A stretch of DNA of 64,000 nt from positions 124,001-188,000 of the forward strand of contig NZ_QICN01000003.1 in the NCBI RefSeq assembly GCF_003201205.1, written 5' to 3'. The stretch comes from Sinimarinibacterium flocculans. GTDB lineage: Bacteria > Pseudomonadota > Gammaproteobacteria > Nevskiales > Nevskiaceae. The translations under genes and the position numbers were made by a program. A model generated the notes under the pieces. It worked only from the letters and a program-made list of their open reading frames with translations. It had not been told where the DNA came from and did no database searches. This document shows, piece after piece, positions 57,577 through 64,000 of the stretch; position 1 is the stretch's first letter, and each line of letters starts with the position of its first letter.

Positions 57577-58476
57577 TTACCGCGCCCGCGCGCGGGCAAG
57601 CCGGCTCGCGGGCGGCCGTTCCAGCACGCCGCTGATCCACTGGGCGGTGTCGACGAGTGCATCGAGATCGATACCGGTGGAGCATCCCAGTCCGTGCAGC
57701 ATGTAGACCAGATCCTCGGTCGCCAGATTGCCGGAGGCGCCCTGCGCATAGGGACAGCCGCCCAGGCCGCCGACGCTGGCGTCGACGACCCGTGCGCCGG
57801 CTTCGAGGCAGGCATAGACATTGGCGAGCGCCTGTCCGTAGGTGTCATGGAAATGCACGGCCAGGCGCTCGTGGCCGACGGCATCGGCGCACGCGCGGTA
57901 CATCTCGCGTGCGGCGCGCGCGGTGCCCACGCCGACGGTGTCGCCCAGCGAGATCTCGTAGCAGCCCATGTCGGCGACGGCGCGGGTCACGCGCACGACC
58001 TCGTCCAGCGGCACCGCACCCTGGTAGGGGCAGCCGAGCGCGGTGGACACATAGCAGCGCACGCGCAGGCCGGCCGCGAGGGCCTGGGCGACCACCGGCG
58101 CGAGCCGCTCCAGCGACTCGTCCACCGACGCGTTGATGTTGCGGCGATTGAAGGCGTCGCTGGCCGCCGTGAACACGGCGATCTCGTCGGTGACCCCGGC
58201 CTGCCGGGCGCGCTCCAGCCCCTGCAGGTTGGGCACCAGCACCGGGTAGCTGACACCGGGCGCACGCTGCAGGCCGGCCAGCACCTCGGCGGCGTCCGCC
58301 ATCTGCGGCACCCATTTGGGCGAGACGAAGCTGGTGGCCTCGATCGTGCGCAGGCCGGCGCGGCCCAGGCGTTCGATCAGTTCGATCTTGACCGCGGCCG
58401 GCACCTGCCGCGCCTCGTTCTGCAGACCGTCGCGCGGCCCCACCTCGACGACGCGCACGTACTCAGCCATGGGCAT
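57577..58476 (-). CDS. mvaB: hydroxymethylglutaryl-CoA lyase
   Basis: HMG-CoA lyase cleaves HMG-CoA to acetoacetate and acetyl-CoA, the last step of leucine degradation. The 299-residue protein has the DRE-TIM pattern [12 protein letters not shown], the metal and catalytic residues in [13 protein letters not shown], and the flexible active-site loop [15 protein letters not shown] with its conserved Cys. Start ATGs at 58476 or 58470 both lie inside the end of the carbonic-anhydrase gene, so translation is coupled. The product acetoacetate is used by ScoAB encoded next. Confidence 0.95.
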   Translation of the reverse strand: MPMAEYVRVVEVGPRDGLQNEARQVPAAVKIELIERLGRAGLRTIEATSFVSPKWVPQMADAAEVLAGLQRAPGVSYPVLVPNLQGLERARQAGVTDEIAVFTAASDAFNRRNINASVDESLERLAPVVAQALAAGLRVRCYVSTALGCPYQGAVPLDEVVRVTRAVADMGCYEISLGDTVGVGTARAAREMYRACADAVGHERLAVHFHDTYGQALANVYACLEAGARVVDASVGGLGGCPYAQGASGNLATEDLVYMLHGLGCSTGIDLDALVDTAQWISGVLERPPASRLARARAR

Positions 58477-59002
58477 CGTCGTCCAGATAGTGATTCTTCA
58501 GGCGCACGTAATGATGTGCCGAGTACTGAAGCTGCTCGCGCTCCGCGGCATCGAGTTCGCGCACCGGCTGCGCCGGCGCACCGCGGTACAACCAGCCGGA
58601 CTTCAGATGCTTGCCCGGCGGCACCAGGCTGCCAGCGGCAACGAAGACCTCGTCGTCGATCCGCACCTTGTCCATGACCGTCGCGCCCATGCCGATCAGG
58701 CAGCGATGCCCGATGTCGCAGGCATGCAGGATCACGCCGTGGCCGACAGTGACGTCATCGCCGATCGTCAGCGCCGCACCACCCGGCGAGTAGGGCCCGT
58801 CGTGGGTCACGTGCAGCACGCTGTTGTCCTGGACATTGGTGCGGGCACCGATGCGGACATGATTCACGTCGCCGCGGATCGCCACCAGCGGCCATACCGA
58901 GGCGTCGTCGCCGATCGTCACGTCGCCGATGACCTGCGCCGAAGGATCGACCCACACCCGGGCGCCGAGTCGCGGCCGCCGGCCGAGATAGGGCCGGATC
59001 AT
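58463..59002 (-). CDS. gamma-carbonic anhydrase family protein
   Basis: A 179-residue trimeric left-handed beta-helix protein of the gamma-carbonic-anhydrase/YrdA group. Hexapeptide repeats run from about 15 to 135. Zinc ligands expected of the family are seen: His in LHVTHDGP, His in VTVGHGVILHACDIG and the RGDVNHVRIG region. LRVVWDPSAQ-like VWVDPSAQVIGDVTIGDDASVWP is the standard opening. Many members lack measured carbonic anhydrase activity. It overlaps the esterase gene by 4 nt and the lyase gene by 14 nt. Confidence 0.93.
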   Translation of the reverse strand: MIRPYLGRRPRLGARVWVDPSAQVIGDVTIGDDASVWPLVAIRGDVNHVRIGARTNVQDNSVLHVTHDGPYSPGGAALTIGDDVTVGHGVILHACDIGHRCLIGMGATVMDKVRIDDEVFVAAGSLVPPGKHLKSGWLYRGAPAQPVRELDAAEREQLQYSAHHYVRLKNHYLDDDAHG

Positions 59003-60072
59003 GGCGACGCGGAGACCTGCTCGGCCGGCGCGTCGAGAAACGCCCAGGGATCGTCGGCATCCGCTTCCGGTTCGGAGCGTTGCGGCGTCAGCTCGATCGG
59101 CGGCAGCTCCAGCGGCTGCGGCGCCGACAGGTCCGGCTCGTCGATGACCTCGCTGCCCGCATCGGGCAAGGGCTCGGCGATCAGCGGCGTGCCGCGGATC
59201 TCGGTCTCGCGCTTGGGCGGTCGCGGCTTGCTGCTGATGCGGTTGACGAACTCCTCTATGTTGTCGAGCACGTCGGCGCGGCCGCGCAGATACGAGGCCA
59301 GCGAGCCGATGATCATGTTGTGCGACAGGGAGTCGTACAGCACCGTCTCGACCGCACCGCCGGCCTTGGCGACACGCTGCGCCAGATTCACGGTGTTGCT
59401 CGCCCACAGCACCTCGTCGTTGCGGCCGTGGATCAGCAGCAGCGGCGGATTCTGGCCGTCGACGTAGAACACAGGCTGCGAATACGGGAAGCGGTCGACC
59501 GGGCCGAAGAGGTCGCGCAGGTCGGGAGCCGTGATCGGCATGAAGTCATAGGCGCCCGCCAGACCGATCATGCCGCGCAGCCACTCGCGCGAGCCGCCGG
59601 CAGCCTTGAGGTACTCGGGATTGAGCGCCAGCAGGGCGGCGATGTGCGCGCCCGAGGAGTGTCCCATCACGAACAGCTTGTCAGCATTGCCGCCGAACTG
59701 CGCCGCGCTCTGCCGCGCCCAGCGCACGGCCTGCGCGGCGTCCTCCATGAACGCGGGGAAGCGGACGTCCGGATACTTGCGCACGTTCGGCAGCACGGCG
59801 ACATAGCCGCGCGAGGCCAACGCCTGACCGACGAACCGGTACTCGGCCTTGTCGCCCTGCTGCCAGCGACCGCCGTAGAAGAACACCACCACCGGCGCGT
59901 CCGCCGCCTGCGGCGGATAGTAGACATCGGCGTCGAGGCCGCGACTGCGCTCGTAGGGCACGTTCTCGACCCGCTTGTAACCCTCGTCGGACGCCATGCG
60001 ATTCATCATCGCCGGCGAGCCGCAGGCACCGAGGACCAGGACCAGCACAAGAGCAAGGCTGCGTGAAATCAT
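58999..60072 (-). CDS. alpha/beta-hydrolase lipoprotein (carboxylesterase-like) with disordered tail
   Basis: A 357-residue lipoprotein; the signal ends VLGAC (Cys near residue 16). The hydrolase domain (about 50-280) has an oxyanion segment VVVFFYGGRWQQGDK, the nucleophile in VMGHSSGAHIAAL, Asp in HGRNDEVL and His in DSLSHNMIIGS. This resembles BD-FAE / esterase-lipase enzymes active on small esters. The last 75 residues are Pro/Glu/Asp-rich with no fold. The ATG at 60072 exposes the lipoprotein signal; a 31-codon upstream extension is rejected. It heads the operon and is divergent from lemA. Confidence 0.88.
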   Translation of the reverse strand: MISRSLALVLVLVLGACGSPAMMNRMASDEGYKRVENVPYERSRGLDADVYYPPQAADAPVVVFFYGGRWQQGDKAEYRFVGQALASRGYVAVLPNVRKYPDVRFPAFMEDAAQAVRWARQSAAQFGGNADKLFVMGHSSGAHIAALLALNPEYLKAAGGSREWLRGMIGLAGAYDFMPITAPDLRDLFGPVDRFPYSQPVFYVDGQNPPLLLIHGRNDEVLWASNTVNLAQRVAKAGGAVETVLYDSLSHNMIIGSLASYLRGRADVLDNIEEFVNRISSKPRPPKRETEIRGTPLIAEPLPDAGSEVIDEPDLSAPQPLELPPIELTPQRSEPEADADDPWAFLDAPAEQVSASP

Positions 60073-60191
60073 GATGTTGCGTCGCTGTAAGGACACCGTT
60101 CCGAGCGGCGTATGGTAGCGTGCACCGTGCAAATGCAGCATTCTTTGCGTCTGCCTGATCCGCATTCGAACCGGTGGGGGCCGGTTCCTCC

Positions 60192-60764
60192 ATGATCACG
60201 ACCTTCATCTGGCTGGCCATCGTGGCGGCGCTCGCCGTCTACGTGATCATCCTCTACAACGGGCTGGTGACGCTCAAGCACGGCGTTTCCAAGGCCTGGA
60301 GCAACATCGACGTGCTGCTCAAGCAGCGCCACGACGAGCTGCCCAAGCTGGTGGAGACCTGCAAGCAGTACATGCAGTTCGAGCGCGACACGCTCGAGAA
60401 GGTCATGGCCGCGCGAGCCGCCGCGAACAGCGCGCGCGAGAAGGGCGATGTCCGGGGCGTCGGCCAGGCCGAGAATGCGATGCGCCTGGGGCTCGGCAAC
60501 ATCGTCGCCACGGTCGAGGCCTATCCGGAACTCAAGGCCAACCAGTCGATCCAGCAGCTGCTCGCCCGCATCACCGGACTGGAGAACGCGATCGCCGATC
60601 GCCGCGAGTTCTACAACGAGTCCGTCAACCTGAACAACGTGCGCATCGAGCAGTTTCCGGACGTGGTCGTCGCGCGTCTGCTCGGTTTCGGCGCGGCCGA
60701 TCTGCTGGTGTTCTCCGAAGAACAGAAAAAGGACGTGGATCTGCGCGCGCTGTTCCGCGCCTGA
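60192..60764 (+). CDS. lemA: LemA family protein
   Basis: A 190-residue LemA protein: one N-terminal membrane helix (about 2-24) and a long alpha-helical bundle. VTLKHGVSKAWSNIDVLLKQRHDELPKLVETCKQYM and YNESVNLNNVRIEQFPD (shown here in parts) are the family's conserved segments, the latter near residues 140-157. Function is unknown for most members. It is 3 nt before a GIDE-domain protein gene, a pairing seen repeatedly in bacteria. The ATG at 60192 is preferred to a start six codons earlier. Confidence 0.93.
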   Translation: MITTFIWLAIVAALAVYVIILYNGLVTLKHGVSKAWSNIDVLLKQRHDELPKLVETCKQYMQFERDTLEKVMAARAAANSAREKGDVRGVGQAENAMRLGLGNIVATVEAYPELKANQSIQQLLARITGLENAIADRREFYNESVNLNNVRIEQFPDVVVARLLGFGAADLLVFSEEQKKDVDLRALFRA

Positions 60765-60767
60765 TCG

Positions 60768-61718
60768 ATGGCCGTCGACGGATCGCCCTGGCTCTCGCTG
60801 GCGCAGGAGTTCTCCGAAGCCGCAGCCGGCCCGTTCTGGCTCGGGACGGCGCTGGCCCTGGCCGCTTCGCTGGCCTGCTTTGTCATGGCCTTCCTGTGGC
60901 TGCGCAAGGCGCGGCTGATCGAGGACACGCCGACCTCGCGCATCCGGTCGGCAGCGCAGGGCTATGTCGAACTCGAAGGCCTCGCGCACCTGCTGCCGGG
61001 ACCGGACATCGTCTCGCCGCTGACCGGCACGCGCTGCTGCTGGTGGCGCTACCGCGTGCAGAAGCGCGAAAGACAATGGATCGACGGTCGCCGTCAGGAC
61101 CGCTGGCGCACGATCGAGTCCGCGACCTCCGACGATCTGTTCATGCTCGCCGACCAGACCGGCGACTGCGTGGTCGACCCGGCAGGGGCGAAGGTCTACC
61201 CGAGCCTGCAGCGGCGCTGGCGCGGCCACGGGCGGCGGCCACTGCACGTGCCGGAAAAGACCCCCTGGCTGCAATTCGGCGACTACCGCTACGAGGAGGC
61301 CCTGATCGGCGCCGGCGATCCGGTTCATGCGCTCGGCTGGTTCCGCACGCAGTCGGGCACCCCGACATTCGACGAAAGCGCCGATCTGACGGCCCTGCTG
61401 CGCGAATGGAAGCGCGATCAGGCCACGCTGCTCGAGCGCTTCGATGCCGACGGCGACGGCCGTATCGACCTGCAGGAATGGGAGGCGGCACGGCGGGCGG
61501 CCCTTGAACAGGTGCGCCGCGCGCATGTCGAGCATGCCGTGGACCCGGACGTGCACGTGCTGTGCCGGCCCCGCGACCGCCGCCCCTTCGTGCTGTCCAC
61601 GCTGCCGCAGGAGCAACTGGCCCGACGCTACCGTCTGGGCGCCTTCGGACTGTTGATCTGCTCCCTGATATCAGGCACTTGCGGCACTTTTGCGCTGACC
61701 GCGAGGGGGCTGATGTAG
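60768..61718 (+). CDS. GIDE-domain membrane protein with an EF-hand
   Basis: A 316-residue inner-membrane protein. Helix one spans about 24-46 and a final helix about 292-312. Residues 55-200 resemble the GIDE/MULAN-type domain found in bacterial partners of LemA and in eukaryotic E3 ligases, without a RING finger. TSRIRSAAQGYVELEG and the central CCWWRYRVQ and FGDYRYEEALIGAGDP are typical. It also has an EF-hand: loop D226-A-D228-G-D230-G-R-I-D234-L-Q-E237 matches the calcium-binding consensus. It starts 3 nt after lemA, so the two are coupled. The function is unknown. Confidence 0.85.
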   Translation: MAVDGSPWLSLAQEFSEAAAGPFWLGTALALAASLACFVMAFLWLRKARLIEDTPTSRIRSAAQGYVELEGLAHLLPGPDIVSPLTGTRCCWWRYRVQKRERQWIDGRRQDRWRTIESATSDDLFMLADQTGDCVVDPAGAKVYPSLQRRWRGHGRRPLHVPEKTPWLQFGDYRYEEALIGAGDPVHALGWFRTQSGTPTFDESADLTALLREWKRDQATLLERFDADGDGRIDLQEWEAARRAALEQVRRAHVEHAVDPDVHVLCRPRDRRPFVLSTLPQEQLARRYRLGAFGLLICSLISGTCGTFALTARGLM

Positions 61719-61832
61719 CGGCCGCCGGCGGCGCCTCCTAAGCCTTGCTCAATCAGCAGCTTAGAAAAAAACGACTGGAAATCGGCGAGCGCCGTCCCCA
61801 CGATAGCGGGCCGTCCGTCGTCGTCGTTCCCC

Positions 61833-63896
61833 ATGCAAAACCCCCTGCTGCTCGACCCGGCCGCCGCGCCGCTGCCGCCCTTCGACCGGATCCGCCCCGA
61901 GTTTGCCGAGGCGGCCCTCGACGAGGTCCTGGCCGCCAACCGCTCGGCGCTGGAAACCTTGCTGGCGGCGCAGCAGACGCCGACCTGGGAAGGCCTCGTC
62001 GAACCGCTGGAGGATCTCGGCGACCGCCTGCAGCGCGTGTGGGGGCCGGTCTCCCACCTGTTCAGCGTCAACAGCACCGCCGAGTGGCGCAAGACGTACA
62101 ACGCCTGCCTGCCCAAGATCACCGCCTACAGCATCGAGCTGTCGCAGTCCGAGCCGCTGTTCCGCGCCTACCAGGCGCTCGCCGACAGCCCGGCTTTCGC
62201 GTCGTACACGCCGGCGCGGCGCAAGGTGGTGACCGACGCCCTGCGCGATTTCCGCCTGTCCGGCATCGGCCTGCCGCCGGAGCAGAAGGAGCGCTACAAG
62301 GCGCTGTCGCTGAGGCTTTCCGAACTGCAGACCAAGTTCGAAGAACATCTGATGGACGCGATCCAGGCGTGGAGCCTGCCGATCGACGACGAGTCGCGCC
62401 TCGCCGGCATGACCGAGGCCGCCCGCCACGCCGCGCGCGAGAAGGCGCAGGTGAAGAACCTGGAGGGCTGGCTGCTGACACTGGACTTTCCCAGCTACGA
62501 CGCCGTCATCACCTATGCCGACGATCGCGAGCTGCGCCGCGAGATCTACACCGCCTACGCGACGCGCGCCTCCGACCAGGGCCCGCAGGCAGGCCGGTTC
62601 GACAACGGTCCGCTGATGGAGCAGATCCTCGCCGCGCGCTTCGAGCTGGCGCGGCTGCTCGGCTTCGACAACTACGCCGAGCTCTCGCTGGCGACGAAGA
62701 TGGCCGAGTCGCCGGCGCAGGTCGACAAGTTCATCACCGACCTCGCGCAGCGCGCCCGGCCGCGTGCGCAGGCCGAGCTCGACGCCCTGCGCCAGTTCGC
62801 GCGCCAGCGCGACGGTCTCGACGACTTCCAGCCGTGGGATGCGCCCTACTACGCCGAGAAGCTCAAGACCGAGACGCTCGGCCTGTCGGAAGAAGCGCTG
62901 CGTCCCTACTTCCCACTGCCCGGCGTGCTCGACGGCCTGTTCGCACTGGTGCAGCGTCTCTACGGGATTCGCGTCGCGCGCGCCGAGGGCATCAGCACCT
63001 GGCATGCGGACGTCAGCACCTGGCAACTCACCGACGCGGCAGGCGACCCGGTCGGCGTGTTCTACCTGGACCCCTACGCGCGCGACGACAAGCGCAGCGG
63101 CGCGTGGATGGACGAATGCCTGGGGCGCCGCCGCAGTCCGGCCGGACTGCAGCGACCCTCCGCCTACCTGGTCTGCAATTTCACGCCGCCGCGCCCGGGG
63201 CAGCCGGCGCTGCTGACCCACGACGAGGCACTGACCCTGTTCCATGAATTCGGTCACGGCCTGCACCACCTGCTGACGCGGGTCGACGAGGCCTCGGTCT
63301 CCGGCATCCGCGGCGTCGCCTGGGATGCGGTCGAACTGCCGAGCCAGTTCATGGAGAACTGGTGCTACGACCCGGCGACGCTGCGCGGCTTCGCGCGGCA
63401 CTGGCAGACCGGCGAAGCGCTACCCGACGAGCAGATCGACAAGCTGCGGGCCTCGCGTCATTTCCAGACGGGCCTGGCGACGGTGCGACAGCTCGAGTTC
63501 GCGCTGTTCGACCTGCGTCTGCACCGCGATTACGACCCGGCGCGCGGCGCCGACGTCGCCGCCGCGATCGATGCCGTCCGCGACGAGGTCGCGGTGATCA
63601 AGCCGCCGGCGTTCAACCGCATGCCGTGGAGCTTCTCGCACATCTTCGCCGGCGGCTATGCCGCGGGTTACTACAGCTACAAGTGGGCCGAGGTACTGTC
63701 GGCCGACGCCTTCGCCGCCTTCGAGGAAAGCGGCTTTGCGCCCGAAACCGGCGCCCGCTTCCGCGACACGGTGCTGGCGCAGGGCGGATCGCGCGAGGCC
63801 ATGGAGCTGTTCGTCGAGTTCCGCGGCCGCAAGCCCAGCGTCGAGGCGCTGCTGCGTCACAGCGGGCTGGTGGAGGACACGGCCGCCGCCGCGTAG
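61833..63896 (+). CDS. prlC: oligopeptidase A
   Basis: Oligopeptidase A is a cytoplasmic M3 zinc peptidase that degrades short peptides including cleaved signal peptides. The 687-residue length is standard. The zinc motif is LFHEFGHGLHHLLT, and the third ligand is in the GVAWDAVELPSQFMENW segment that follows. YYAEKLKTETLGLSEEALRPYFPL and FYLDPYARDDKRSGAWMDE are typical of the M3A group. It begins 114 nt after the GIDE gene. An ATG-start match to the family (MQNPLLLDPAAAPLPPFDRI) supports 61833. No ribosome site is obvious. Confidence 0.97.
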   Translation: MQNPLLLDPAAAPLPPFDRIRPEFAEAALDEVLAANRSALETLLAAQQTPTWEGLVEPLEDLGDRLQRVWGPVSHLFSVNSTAEWRKTYNACLPKITAYSIELSQSEPLFRAYQALADSPAFASYTPARRKVVTDALRDFRLSGIGLPPEQKERYKALSLRLSELQTKFEEHLMDAIQAWSLPIDDESRLAGMTEAARHAAREKAQVKNLEGWLLTLDFPSYDAVITYADDRELRREIYTAYATRASDQGPQAGRFDNGPLMEQILAARFELARLLGFDNYAELSLATKMAESPAQVDKFITDLAQRARPRAQAELDALRQFARQRDGLDDFQPWDAPYYAEKLKTETLGLSEEALRPYFPLPGVLDGLFALVQRLYGIRVARAEGISTWHADVSTWQLTDAAGDPVGVFYLDPYARDDKRSGAWMDECLGRRRSPAGLQRPSAYLVCNFTPPRPGQPALLTHDEALTLFHEFGHGLHHLLTRVDEASVSGIRGVAWDAVELPSQFMENWCYDPATLRGFARHWQTGEALPDEQIDKLRASRHFQTGLATVRQLEFALFDLRLHRDYDPARGADVAAAIDAVRDEVAVIKPPAFNRMPWSFSHIFAGGYAAGYYSYKWAEVLSADAFAAFEESGFAPETGARFRDTVLAQGGSREAMELFVEFRGRKPSVEALLRHSGLVEDTAAAA

Positions 63897-64000
63897 CACT
63901 GGACGCGCGCGCCCGGCATCGACGCCGGGCACACCGCGTCCTAGGAGTCTGGGCGGTAGGAACCGCGCAGGCGAGGCAAAGCCATTTCGAGACAGGTTTC
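63897..64000. other. downstream flank without a gene
   Basis: The last 104 bases hold no ORF. GCCCGGC and GCCGGGC (63911-63930) form a 7-bp hairpin after prlC, but no T run follows, so it is only a weak candidate terminator. Confidence 0.5.

Noticed and set aside
63911-63930. Terminator after prlC
   Set aside because: The 7-bp hairpin has no T run; evidence is too thin to list it as a terminator.

Overview
The window is about 64 kb of very GC-rich, densely coded chromosome from a Gram-negative gammaproteobacterium. Several features point to the Xanthomonadales/Lysobacterales or a close relative: the divergent murA-ibaG / yrbG-kdsDC-lptCAB arrangement known from gammaproteobacteria, short-form HisG, pyrophosphate-dependent phosphofructokinase beside a proton-pumping pyrophosphatase, and many TonB and lipoprotein genes. 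This is an inference from gene content and order only. No phage, insertion sequence, CRISPR array, rRNA or tRNA was seen, and no gap longer than 300 bases lacks a gene or RNA.

Layout. 1-500 holds the RNase P RNA on the minus strand. 503-3421 carries an SRPBCC protein, a BtuF-like protein and a large lipoprotein. 3447-9457 (minus) is an ABC-2 exporter, ibaG, murA, a NYN-domain protein, hisG and hisD. 9535-15378 (plus) is a photolyase, then yrbG, kdsD, kdsC, lptC, lptA, lptB for Kdo synthesis and LPS transport. 15388-22259 holds an alpha/beta hydrolase with a duplicated 3' scrap, mscS, argG, two envelope proteins and RNase T. 22355-28045 is opgGH (osmoregulated periplasmic glucans) followed by olsBA (ornithine lipids). 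28115-36615 contains lipA, a GDP-mannose hydrolase, an S9 peptidase, mpl, rnd and adk. 36786-40998 is a pyrophosphate block: pfp, hppA, ppa.

The accessory-looking part runs from 42899 to 55189. On the minus strand a TonB receptor, a lipoprotein phytase, a Tat-exported PhoX-like phosphatase and a ROK sugar kinase sit head to tail, which reads as an organic-phosphate (phytate) scavenging operon. Divergent from it are a degenerate GGDEF protein overlapping an AraC regulator, a small HExxH protein, then a His-rich exported protein, a ZnuD-like TonB receptor and a lipid-anchored AztD-like beta-propeller, which reads as a zinc-acquisition operon. 55385-60072 (minus) is an operon of esterase lipoprotein, gamma-carbonic anhydrase, HMG-CoA lyase, scoAB and gpmA. 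60192-63896 has lemA, a GIDE-domain protein with an EF-hand, and oligopeptidase A.

The most notable points are the two nutrient-scavenging operons, replacement of the mla lipid-transport genes by a two-gene ABC-2 exporter at an otherwise conserved locus, the opgGH-olsBA cluster, and several proteins that have lost signature residues (GGDRF in the GGDEF protein, no zinc cysteines in the ROK kinase).
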